DNA of 6,760 bases from Gammaproteobacteria bacterium (lineage in GTDB: Bacteria > Pseudomonadota > Gammaproteobacteria > Pseudomonadales > Pseudomonadaceae): assembly GCA_012735335.1 (NCBI GenBank), contig JAAYHO010000104.1, positions 1 to 6,760 on the forward strand, written 5' to 3'. The notes beneath the pieces were generated by a model. That model was not told the origin of the DNA and did not search any database. It saw only the letters and a list, made by a program, of their open reading frames with translations. Made by a program: the position numbers and the translations under genes. Positions 1 to 5,219 of the stretch are shown here, one piece after another; position 1 is the first letter of the stretch; the number at the start of each line of letters is the position of its first letter.

Positions 1-168
1 CTATACCGTAACCTTCTGTCTTTCTGTAACGAGAACGGCATCGAGCATAGTCTGACCAAAGTAAAACATCCTTGGACCACCGGTCAGGTCGAAAGGATGA
101 ACCGGACCATCAAGGGAGCAAGAAGAGCAGTCATGAATCAAAGCGCGAGCCTCCTTGAGCCTTCATAA
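1..168 (+). pseudogene. 3'-truncated DDE transposase (IS481-like) fused to cassette DNA
   Basis: This reading frame is open from the window edge to a TAA at 166-168 and encodes 55 residues. It contains HPWTTGQVERMNRTIK, the motif around the third catalytic acid (the Glu of GQVER, residue 31 here) of rve/DDE integrase-fold transposases of the IS481 type. Family members normally continue for roughly 50 or more residues after TIK-x-A with a conserved tail. Here the similarity stops at about residue 40 (near base 121), and the remaining residues (RRAVMNQSASLLEPS) look unrelated. The stop codon itself lies inside the attC site of the neighbouring cassette. I infer a dead remnant created by a deletion or recombination that removed the end of the element, including its right terminal repeat. 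The 5' part lies outside the window. Family assignment rests on motif memory only. Confidence 0.75.
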
Positions 169-169
169 C
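122..169 (-). other. Severed 5' end of a third integron cassette
   Basis: Read on the minus strand, the DNA immediately downstream of the first attC crossover (G at 169) should be the start of the next cassette. It carries a perfect Shine-Dalgarno-like AAGGAGG (plus-strand 150-156) and an ATG at 134-132, 15 nt further on. That frame runs only 16 codons before a TGA inside the transposase remnant. I infer that a cassette gene began here and lost its body when the insertion-sequence sequence was joined at about base 121. The long spacing between ribosome site and ATG is a weak point. Confidence 0.4.
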
Positions 170-214
170 GATTAGCTGAGCCGCGGCGAAGCCGTCGGCT
201 CCAGCTCGTTATTC
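163..214 (-). repeat. attC recombination site of cassette 1 (short form, 52 bp)
   Basis: The site folds on itself as integron attC sites do. Outer arms ATAACG (165-170) and CGTTAT (207-212) form the R''/R' core. ATT (171-173) is an unpaired spacer. AGCTG plus AGCCG (174-183) pair with CGGCT (196-200) and CAGCT (202-206), leaving C201 extrahelical. A terminal CGGC-GAA-GCCG hairpin (184-194) caps it. On the minus strand the extra base lies in the arm next to the cassette ORF, which is the asymmetry expected of attC and fixes the cassette orientation as minus. The minus-strand core boxes are GAATAAC and GTTATGA, only partial matches to RYYYAAC and GTTRRRY. The stop codon of the upstream ORF lies in the first box, as is common in cassettes. 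A plain terminator is unlikely because there is no T-run. Confidence 0.8.
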
Positions 215-601
215 TTTCTTCTCTCGATTAACGATCCGCCAGTGGAACCAGTACACGACGATATCGACAAGGATGATCACCAACATCGACAAAACCGATC
301 TCAGCGCACCATGACGCCCAGCATCTATAAGCATCTCATAGCTATGCTCTCGCTCTGCGGTGAGATCCGCACCTACTGGGACCTGATACTGCTCTTTCTC
401 GATCTTGTAGCGGTTATTCGCCTCAAGGTGCCGGGCGAAAGCATCATCACTCTTATGAACCTTGTATTCATGTTCGCTGATGGTTGCAGCTGGGGCGAGC
501 ACCTTAACCAGGCTCCACAGCATGCTTCCCGTGGCGAGCGCCAAGCAGGCCATAGTGAAGAAGCAAACCGTGAGCGCATAAACTTCGACCGTTTTTCTCA
601 T
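209..601 (-). CDS. Cassette 1 protein: small two-helix membrane protein of unknown function
   Basis: This is a 130-residue protein I cannot assign to a named family. A hydrophobic segment at about residues 8-35 and another at about 99-121 suggest two transmembrane helices. They flank a charged, Glu/Lys/Tyr-rich middle (about 42-96) that would form one soluble loop on a single side of the membrane. The C-terminus is basic (NREKKE). The ATG start is well supported by TAAGGAAG (plus-strand 606-613) a few bases upstream. The TAA stop overlaps the R'' box of the attC at 163-214. The gene fills nearly the whole cassette between two attC crossovers (about 451 bp), which is the standard one-gene cassette layout. 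No promoter is visible inside the cassette, so expression probably depends on read-through from the right. Base composition is lower in GC than typA-glnA, fitting horizontal origin. Confidence 0.78.
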   Translation of the reverse strand: MRKTVEVYALTVCFFTMACLALATGSMLWSLVKVLAPAATISEHEYKVHKSDDAFARHLEANNRYKIEKEQYQVPVGADLTAEREHSYEMLIDAGRHGALRSVLSMLVIILVDIVVYWFHWRIVNREKKE

Positions 602-613
602 TTTTCTTCCTTA

Positions 614-700
614 AGTTAACGCCATCAATAAACGGCGCCCAGACAAGGGCGCCCGGTGGAGGTCCATCGGGCCGGAACGAATTTAATTGCCTTGTTACAC
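614..700 (-). repeat. attC recombination site of cassette 2 (long, two-hairpin form, 87 bp)
   Basis: On the minus strand the site starts with GTGTAAC (plus 694-700), close to the RYYYAAC core, and ends with GTTAACT (plus 614-620), close to GTTRRRY. The interior has two stem-loops. GGCGCCC (634-640) pairs perfectly with GGGCGCC (647-653) around a 6-nt loop. CCCGGTGGA (652-660) pairs with TCCATCGGG (663-671) with one G-T wobble; the two stems compete for bases 652-653. The outer arms, about 20 nt each (TAAC-AAGGCAATTAAATTCG against the complement of CGTTTATTGATGGC-GTTA), match only imperfectly, as in long attC sites. It lies exactly between the two cassette ORFs, just after the TAA at 704-706 and just before the ribosome site of the next ORF. 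Confidence 0.78.
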
Positions 701-703
701 TTT

Positions 704-1099
704 TTAGCCCGCCGCCTGGTACCTCTCATACTCGGAAACCAGAAAAGGTGGGCCGACCAAGAATAGAAAACACAGCAGGTAACTGCCGATGTTGCCGCCA
801 CCTGGCGTGGCAACACGATATATCAAAAATGGAAGAACCAATGCGCAATATCCAACCATCCACAGCTTCAGCAGGCCATACCGACCGATGAAATCCCCAA
901 GGGACTGTTGCTCAGCTCCATAGCCACTCCAATTCCTGATCTCAGGGTTTAACAACGGCCAAAAAGAAAACAGAACCCCAAGTATCAAACCAGTCTTCAG
1001 GCGATACTCGTACGGTAGCTGGAATACCAACGCAAATGCCACCAGCCATATGCAGCCGATGACCCAGTTTTTTACCATAACTTTCTGGGCTGAGGTCAT
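704..1099 (-). CDS. Cassette 2 protein: small four-helix membrane protein of unknown function
   Basis: This is a 131-residue, strongly hydrophobic protein that I do not recognise. Four probable transmembrane helices lie at about residues 11-29, 34-51, 77-95 and 103-121. A short polar loop with RNWSGYGAEQQSLGDF sits between helices 2 and 3, and a Gly-rich turn (TPGGGN) between helices 3 and 4. The start is ambiguous. The first ATG (1099) is only a few bases from the cassette boundary GTTGAAC and has no Shine-Dalgarno site. An internal ATG at 1078 (residue 8, giving 124 aa) has a weak AGAAAG just upstream. The TAA stop lies 4 bases before the attC core box. The gene occupies a cassette of about 490 bp. 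Being first in the array, it would be the cassette closest to any external promoter. Confidence 0.72.
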   Translation of the reverse strand: MTSAQKVMVKNWVIGCIWLVAFALVFQLPYEYRLKTGLILGVLFSFWPLLNPEIRNWSGYGAEQQSLGDFIGRYGLLKLWMVGYCALVLPFLIYRVATPGGGNIGSYLLCFLFLVGPPFLVSEYERYQAAG

Positions 1100-1103
1100 A
1101 GAC

Positions 1104-1110
1104 GTTCAAC
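1104..1110 (-). other. Right-hand array boundary: GTTRRRY core site
   Basis: The minus-strand sequence GTTGAAC matches the integron core consensus GTTRRRY exactly and sits 4 bases before the ATG of cassette 2, where a cassette crossover is expected. No AAC-containing left-half partner occurs on the minus strand in the preceding 90 bp (1111-1200), so this is not the end of a normal attC. It could be an attI-type simple site or a secondary insertion site. Seven-base matches are common by chance; the support comes from position. Confidence 0.5.
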
Positions 1111-1466
1111 AGTGATTAGGCCACACGCGACACTAATACATAATAATAACTGCAAGTATAATTCCTTGGCCTACACAATCGCCGCATATAAATCATCATA
1201 AAAACAAGGACTTACCGACCATCTCGCCCATCACCTGCATTCGCTTGACCGCTTCTTTTCATGCAGCCATTGCTACCCTGCAAAAACACCAACCACGCTA
1301 CCGCCCTCACTCTTGTCGGCAAGCGAAGCCGGTGTATTGCATTACGGTTGGGGAATGCGGGCTGTCCGTGCCTGCTGGGCGGGGGTGGCTGCATTCCGTT
1401 GCTTGTGTCTGAACATAACGCAGAGGGTGGCGCAAGGCCAGTGGGATTTGACGTTGGGCAGGCATG
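1111..1466. other. Gene-free stretch between cassette array and typA terminator
   Basis: No convincing gene is seen here. Short open frames exist on both strands, but they lack ribosome sites and show Arg/Gly/Pro-rich shadow-like composition. Bases 1111-1210 are AT-rich. They contain an inverted repeat TAGGCC (1117-1122) / GGCCTA (1168-1173) and a minus-strand TATACT (1155-1160) that could serve as a -10 box reading into cassette 2, although no fitting -35 box is visible. Bases 1211-1466 return to the GC level of the core genome and hold a 7-bp inverted repeat GGAATGC (1352-1358) / GCATTCC (1391-1397). No integrase motif is found in either direction, and the space is far too short for an intI gene of about 1 kb. 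Confidence 0.6.
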
Positions 1467-1501
1467 AAAAAGCCCCCAGGGCGTTGGCCGTGGGGGCTTT
1501 T
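1467..1501 (-). terminator. Rho-independent terminator of typA
   Basis: AAAAGCCCCCA (1468-1478) and TGGGGGCTTTT (1491-1501) form an 11-bp perfect stem around a 12-nt loop, ending in five T residues when read on the minus strand. It begins 18 bases past the typA stop. The flanking A and T runs also make it usable in the plus direction, so it would shield typA and the cassette region from each other's transcription. Confidence 0.88.
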
Positions 1502-1518
1502 GGGCTGCTGGCTTGCGA

Positions 1519-3330
1519 TCAGCCTTTGGCTGCGCGCTTGCGCTGGTTTTCGTCGAGCAGTTTCTTGCGCAGACGGATCGATTTGGGGGTTACTTCCACC
1601 AGTTCGTCGTCGTCGATAAATTCCAGTGCCTGTTCCAGGGTGAACTTGATCGGCGGTACCAGGGCGATGACTTCATCCTTGCCGGAGGCGCGCATGTTGT
1701 CGAGCTTCTTGCCCTTGGTGGGGTTGATCACCAGGTCGTTGTCGCGGCTGTGGATGCCGGCCAGCTGGCCTTCGTAGATTTCCTGGCCGGGTTCGAGGAA
1801 CAGTTTGCCGCGGCTCTGCAGGGTTTCCAGCGAGTAGGTCAGTGCCTTGCCGGTGGCCATGGAGACCAGTACGCCGTTCTGGCGGCTGGTTACTTCGCCA
1901 CCCTTGATCGGGCCGTAGTGGCTGAAGGTGGACGCCAGGATGCCGGTGCCGGAGGTCATGGTCAGGAAGCTGTTGCGGAAGCCGATCAGACCACGGGCCG
2001 GAATGACGTATTCCAGGCGGATGCGGCCTTTGCCGTCCGGGGCCATGTCGGTCAGATCGCCCTTGCGCAGGCCCATCTGTTCCATCAGTGCGCCCTGGTG
2101 CTGCTCTTCGATGTCGATGATGACGTTCTCGTAGGGCTCCTGCTTCTCGCCGTCGACTTCGCGGATGACCACTTCGGGACGGCCGATGGCCAGTTCAAAG
2201 CCTTCGCGGCGCATGGTTTCGATCAGTACCGACAGGTGCAGTTCGCCACGGCCGAAGACCTTGAATTTGTCTGCGGAGTCGCCTTCTTCAACGCGCAGGG
2301 CGACGTTGTGCAGCAGTTCCTTTTCCAGACGCTCCTTGATGTTGCGGCTGGTGACGAACTTGCCTTCTTTACCGGCGAACGGTGAGTCGTTGACCTGGAA
2401 GGTCATGGACACGGTGGGCTCGTCCACGGTCAGCGCTGGCAGGGCTTCGACGTTGTTCATGTCGCACAGGGTGTCGGAGATGAACAGTTCGTCCATGCCG
2501 CTGACGCAGACGATGTCGCCGGCCTGTGCTTCTTCGACTTCCACGCGCTGCAGGCCGGAGTGGCCCATGATCTTGAGGATGCGGCCCTGACGCTTCTTGC
2601 CGTCGGCACCGATGGCGATCACCGGGGTGTTGGTCTTGACCTTGCCGCGGTTGATGCGGCCGACGCCGATCACGCCGAGGAAGCTGTTGTAGTCCAGCTG
2701 GGAGATCTGCATCTGGAACGGGCCATCCAGGTCAACGCTGGGCGGCGGTACGTGGTCGACGATGGCCTGGAACAGGGCGTCCATGTTCTCGTCGAGGTTC
2801 TCGTGGTCCATACCGGCAATGCCGTTCAGGGCGCTGGCGTAGACGATCGGGAAGTCCAGTTGGTCTTCGGTGGCACCGAGGTTGTCGAACAGGTCGAAGA
2901 TCTGATCTACAACCCAGTCCGGACGGGCGCCCGGGCGGTCGATCTTGTTCACCACCACGATCGGGTTCAGACCGGCCTGGAAGGCCTTCTGGGTCACGAA
3001 GCGGGTCTGCGGCATGGGACCGTCGATGGAGTCGACCACCAGCAGTACGCAGTCGACCATGCTCATCACGCGCTCGACTTCACCACCAAAGTCGGCGTGG
3101 CCGGGGGTGTCGACGATGTTGATGTTGTAGTCTTTCCACTTCAGTGCGGTGTTCTTGGCCAGGATGGTAATGCCGCGCTCCCGCTCCTGATCGTTGGAAT
3201 CCATCACGCGCTCGTTTTCCGCTTCTTTGCGGTCGAGGGTGCCGGACAGGCGCAGCAACATGTCAACCAGTGTGGTCTTGCCGTGGTCAACGTGGGCAAT
3301 GATGGCGATATTACGGAGTTTTTCGATCAC
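1519..3330 (-). CDS. typA: TypA/BipA ribosome-associated GTPase (GTG start)
   Basis: TypA is a translational GTPase related to EF-G and LepA that binds the ribosome and supports 50S assembly, stress and cold adaptation. The G motifs are all present: G1 AHVDHGKT at residues 12-19, G2 RGITI at 52-56, G3 DTPGH at 74-78, G4 NKID at 128-131, G5 SAL at 166-168. The elongation-factor domains 2, 3 and 5 and the TypA-specific C-terminal domain follow. I place the start at GTG 3330, giving 603 aa with the family N-terminus (M)[17 protein letters not shown] and an AGGA seven bases upstream. An in-frame ATG five codons earlier (3345) adds MQECP, lacks a ribosome site and is not typical of the family. The gene lies 119 bp downstream of thiI on the same strand, with its own -10 box between them. 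It looks intact and ordinary. Confidence 0.97.
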   Translation of the reverse strand: MIEKLRNIAIIAHVDHGKTTLVDMLLRLSGTLDRKEAENERVMDSNDQERERGITILAKNTALKWKDYNINIVDTPGHADFGGEVERVMSMVDCVLLVVDSIDGPMPQTRFVTQKAFQAGLNPIVVVNKIDRPGARPDWVVDQIFDLFDNLGATEDQLDFPIVYASALNGIAGMDHENLDENMDALFQAIVDHVPPPSVDLDGPFQMQISQLDYNSFLGVIGVGRINRGKVKTNTPVIAIGADGKKRQGRILKIMGHSGLQRVEVEEAQAGDIVCVSGMDELFISDTLCDMNNVEALPALTVDEPTVSMTFQVNDSPFAGKEGKFVTSRNIKERLEKELLHNVALRVEEGDSADKFKVFGRGELHLSVLIETMRREGFELAIGRPEVVIREVDGEKQEPYENVIIDIEEQHQGALMEQMGLRKGDLTDMAPDGKGRIRLEYVIPARGLIGFRNSFLTMTSGTGILASTFSHYGPIKGGEVTSRQNGVLVSMATGKALTYSLETLQSRGKLFLEPGQEIYEGQLAGIHSRDNDLVINPTKGKKLDNMRASGKDEVIALVPPIKFTLEQALEFIDDDELVEVTPKSIRLRKKLLDENQRKRAAKG

Positions 3331-3353
3331 GGGGCATTCCTGCATAGCGGGGC

Positions 3354-3369
3354 GACAGGCAGGCCTGTC
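3354..3369. promoter_or_regulatory. Perfect inverted repeat in the typA leader
   Basis: GACAGGC (3354-3360) and GCCTGTC (3363-3369) are a perfect 7-bp inverted repeat separated by two bases. It lies between the predicted typA transcription start (about 3379) and the ribosome site. As RNA it would fold as a 6-bp stem with a 4-nt loop; as DNA it could be an operator. There is no T-run after it on the minus strand, so it is not a terminator. Confidence 0.45.
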
Positions 3370-3385
3370 TAAAAAAGAGTCACGT

Positions 3386-3391
3386 ATTATA
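3386..3391 (-). promoter_or_regulatory. -10 box of the typA promoter
   Basis: A perfect TATAAT on the minus strand sits about 56 bases before the GTG start. No good TTGACA-like -35 box is found 16-18 bp upstream, so either the box is degenerate or the promoter needs an activator. Partial read-through from thiI is also possible, because no clear terminator follows thiI; the only structure is a 7-bp stem with one G-T wobble at 3411-3429 and no T-run. Confidence 0.55.
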
Positions 3392-3449
3392 CAGACACAA
3401 AGGTTACAGTGCCTGTATTTCGTACAGACGGTCGCGATCAGCCCCGAAG

Positions 3450-4904
3450 TCAGCCTTTGGGGAGGCGTAAAACCCGCACATTGTCATGTCCGCGATCGAG
3501 CAGATACTGGGCATGCAGCTGGCTCATGACGCCTTTTTCGCAATACAGCAGGTAGGCGCGGGCGCTGTCCAGCTCGGCAAAGCGGCTGTTGAGCTGATAG
3601 AAGGGCAGCTTGAGCACTTCGATACCATCGAGCACCAGCGGTTTGGCTTCTTCCTCATCCGGGTGGCGGATATCCAGCACCACCTGCCCGGCCAGCGCCT
3701 GCTCCACGGTCTCGACCTCGGAGCCTTCCATTTCCAGTTCCAGGTCGCAGCAGTCGGTGGAGGTGGCCTGTTCGATGGCCGCATCCAGCACCTCGAAGTT
3801 GAAACCGGCCTCGGCGGCTTCAACCTTGCGCATATTGGTGTGGATGTCCGGGCTGACGGAAATCACCCCGCAGTACTCCGGCATGCTGCTGGAGAAGGCC
3901 TCGGTGCCGATGCGCCGGGCGATGCGGATGATTTCGGTCTTGCTGGTGGTGATCAGCGGGCGCAGCACCAGCATGTCGCAGGCCTGATCAATGGCGGCCA
4001 GGTTGGGCAGGGTCTGGCTGGAGACCTGGGCGATGGCCTCGCCAGTGACCAGCGCCTGAAAACCCCGGCGGTGGGCGATGCGACTGGCGGCGCGCAGCAT
4101 CATGCGCTTGAGCACCACGCCCATCTGGCTGTTGTCGACGTTCTGCAGAATCTCCGCCACCACGCCCTCGAAGGGCACGCTGATGAAGCGCAGGCGGTGG
4201 CTGGCGGCGTATTTTTCCCACAGGTAGTGCGCGACCTGGCGCACGCCCAGTTCGTGGGCACGCCCGCCGAGGTTGAAGAACACGAAATGCGGCAGCACGC
4301 CGCGCTGCAGCATCTGGTAGCTGGCCACGGTGGAGTCGAAGCCGCCGGACATCAGGCTGAGTACCGGCTCCATGGTGCCCAGCGGGAAGCCGCCGATGCC
4401 TTCATGCCGCGCCTGAATCAGAAATACCCGTTGCTGGCGGATTTCCAGCTGCACCATGACATCCGGATCACTCAGCGACACGCCCGCCGCTTCGCTGGCC
4501 TGCATCAGCCGTGCACCAATCTGGCGATTCACGTCGTTGGAGGTAAAGGCATGGTTGCCGACCCGTTTGCAGCGCACGGCAAAGGTCTTGCCCTTCAGTT
4601 GTTCGGCAAAACGGGCGATGCACAGCTCGGCCAGCTCATCCAGCGTGCCCAGCGGGTGCTCGCGCACTTCATGGATATGGTTGATGCCGGGGGTGTTCTT
4701 CAGCCGTTCGAGAATACGCTGCTGCACTGCCGGGTCGTCGCCGACGATCACTTCAAGGCTGTCCCAGGTACCGCTGAGGCGCACGTCCGGATCAATCGCC
4801 TTGAGCAGCACCTTGAGGTTCTTGCGCAGCTGGCTGATAAAGCGCTTGCGCACCTGGGGCGATTTGATGGTGACTTCGGCGAAGAATTTGATAATGAGTT
4901 TCAT
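3450..4904 (-). CDS. thiI: ThiI, tRNA 4-thiouridine synthase / thiamine sulfur carrier
   Basis: ThiI makes 4-thiouridine at position 8 of tRNAs. It adenylates the uridine and transfers persulfide sulfur received from the cysteine desulfurase IscS. In enterics its rhodanese domain also supplies sulfur for the thiamine thiazole. Domain order is an N-terminal ferredoxin-like region, THUMP (about 60-165), PP-loop ATPase with SGGFDS at 186-191, and a C-terminal rhodanese-like domain (about 400-484). Both working cysteines are present: Cys345 in MPEYCGVIS and the persulfide-bearing Cys455 in [10 protein letters not shown], matching E. coli Cys344/Cys456. The start is placed at ATG 4904, giving 484 aa and the family N-terminus [15 protein letters not shown]. 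The ATG three codons earlier (4913) would add MLP. Neither has a clear ribosome site. The Pro/Asp/Glu-rich linker before the rhodanese domain is intact. The gene is divergent from glnA. Confidence 0.97.
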   Translation of the reverse strand: MKLIIKFFAEVTIKSPQVRKRFISQLRKNLKVLLKAIDPDVRLSGTWDSLEVIVGDDPAVQQRILERLKNTPGINHIHEVREHPLGTLDELAELCIARFAEQLKGKTFAVRCKRVGNHAFTSNDVNRQIGARLMQASEAAGVSLSDPDVMVQLEIRQQRVFLIQARHEGIGGFPLGTMEPVLSLMSGGFDSTVASYQMLQRGVLPHFVFFNLGGRAHELGVRQVAHYLWEKYAASHRLRFISVPFEGVVAEILQNVDNSQMGVVLKRMMLRAASRIAHRRGFQALVTGEAIAQVSSQTLPNLAAIDQACDMLVLRPLITTSKTEIIRIARRIGTEAFSSSMPEYCGVISVSPDIHTNMRKVEAAEAGFNFEVLDAAIEQATSTDCCDLELEMEGSEVETVEQALAGQVVLDIRHPDEEEAKPLVLDGIEVLKLPFYQLNSRFAELDSARAYLLYCEKGVMSQLHAQYLLDRGHDNVRVLRLPKG

Positions 4905-4941
4905 AGGTAACATTCAGCGGCAGGCGGTGCGAAAGCCGCGC

Positions 4942-4947
4942 ATTATA
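4942..4947 (-). promoter_or_regulatory. -10 box of the thiI promoter
   Basis: A perfect TATAAT on the minus strand lies 37 bases before the thiI ATG, predicting a leader of about 30 nt. The -35 region (GCGCAA or CGCAAG at 16-17 bp spacing) is a poor match. The left-most NtrC-type site of the glnA enhancer is centred about 58 bp upstream of the predicted start, so the two divergent genes share a control region. Confidence 0.55.
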
Positions 4948-4985
4948 CCGATGCTTGGGCCGACTTGCGCGGATTACCGACCGAC

Positions 4986-5000
4986 GCGCCAATATGGTGC
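4986..5000. promoter_or_regulatory. NtrC enhancer site A (centre about -139 of glnA)
   Basis: GCGCCAATATGGTGC is a dyad of the form GCRC-N7-GTGC, differing from the NtrC consensus GCACC-N5-GGTGC at one base. Its centre (4993) is 139 bp upstream of the predicted sigma-54 start of glnA. It should bind phosphorylated NtrC (NR-I) under nitrogen limitation. Confidence 0.78.
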
Positions 5001-5016
5001 ATGCCAGCTGTTCCAC

Positions 5017-5031
5017 GCACCGATCAAGTGC
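5017..5031. promoter_or_regulatory. NtrC enhancer site B (centre about -108 of glnA)
   Basis: GCACCGATCAAGTGC fits GCAC-N7-GTGC exactly. Its centre (5024) is 31 bp, about three helical turns, from site A, which would put NtrC dimers on the same DNA face as in the paired strong sites of the E. coli glnA enhancer. Confidence 0.8.
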
Positions 5032-5041
5032 GCGATAATGC

Positions 5042-5058
5042 AGCGCAATACCTGCGCT
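5042..5058. promoter_or_regulatory. Possible weak NtrC site C (centre about -82 of glnA)
   Basis: AGCGCAATACCTGCGCT is a perfect 6-bp dyad with a 5-bp centre, of the form GCGC-N7-GCGC. Geometry matches an NtrC site, but the consensus GCAC/GTGC halves are both altered. It lies 26 bp from site B. It could be a low-affinity accessory site like those between the enhancer and promoter of E. coli glnA. Confidence 0.45.
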
Positions 5059-5105
5059 GATCGACTGATCGCGCTGTAACAAGGGTTTCGGCAGCCAGGG
5101 AATAG

Positions 5106-5121
5106 TGGCACAGCTTTTGCT
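5106..5121 (+). promoter_or_regulatory. Sigma-54 (RpoN) promoter of glnA
   Basis: TGGCAC-A-GCTT-TTGCT matches the -24/-12 consensus TGGCAC-R-N4-TTGCW at every fixed base, with the GG (5107-5108) and GC (5119-5120) ten bases apart. Transcription should start near 5132, giving an 88-nt leader. Together with the upstream NtrC sites it explains nitrogen-regulated expression of glutamine synthetase. Confidence 0.93.
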
Positions 5122-5148
5122 GTGATGCTCAGGTGCAAAACGAACCGA

Positions 5149-5194
5149 CGGAAGTTACCCCTTCCGCACTCATGACCAGCCAGGCGACCCCTGG
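5149..5194 (+). other. Two small stem-loops in the glnA leader
   Basis: CGGAAG (5149-5154) pairs with CTTCCG (5161-5166) around a 6-nt loop. CCAGG (5180-5184) pairs with CCTGG (5190-5194) around a 5-nt loop. Both lie between the predicted transcription start and the ribosome site, and neither has a T-run. They may stabilise the mRNA or be incidental. No known riboswitch is recognised. Confidence 0.35.
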
Positions 5195-5219
5195 AAAACG
5201 ATTCCTTCTGGAGAACAGC

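Noticed and set aside
242..619. Plus-strand 125-codon frame opposite cassette 1
   Set aside because: It has no ribosome site and runs against the orientation set by both attC sites; the minus-strand frame has a good ribosome site and a stop in the attC box.
1352..1397. Inverted repeat GGAATGC / GCATTCC with a 32-nt spacer
   Set aside because: The arms are short and the spacer unpaired, with no T-run and no second copy in the window; likely chance.
1405..1466. Plus-strand ACATAAC ... GTTGGGC as another attC
   Set aside because: The core boxes resemble the consensus but the sequence between them does not pair, and the orientation opposes the array.
1212..1467. Short frames on both strands between the array and typA, considered as an intI remnant
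   Set aside because: None shows tyrosine-recombinase motifs; composition is low-complexity Arg/Gly/Pro or Cys/Gly/Leu, with no start signals.
1513..2385. Long plus-strand open frames opposite typA (also at 2560-3372)
   Set aside because: They are antisense shadows of a well-conserved GTPase gene: no ribosome sites, and a Val/Asp/His/Gln/Gly-rich composition typical of reverse-strand reading of high-GC codons.
3486..4910. 474-codon plus-strand open frame opposite thiI
   Set aside because: It lies entirely antisense to thiI, whose domains and catalytic residues are intact; its composition (His/Gln/Ala/Gly-rich) is that of a shadow frame.
5011..5039. Sigma-70 promoter for glnA (TTCCAC, 17 bp, GATAAT) overlapping NtrC site B
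   Set aside because: The spacing is right and E. coli has a similar second promoter, but the -35 match is too poor to call.
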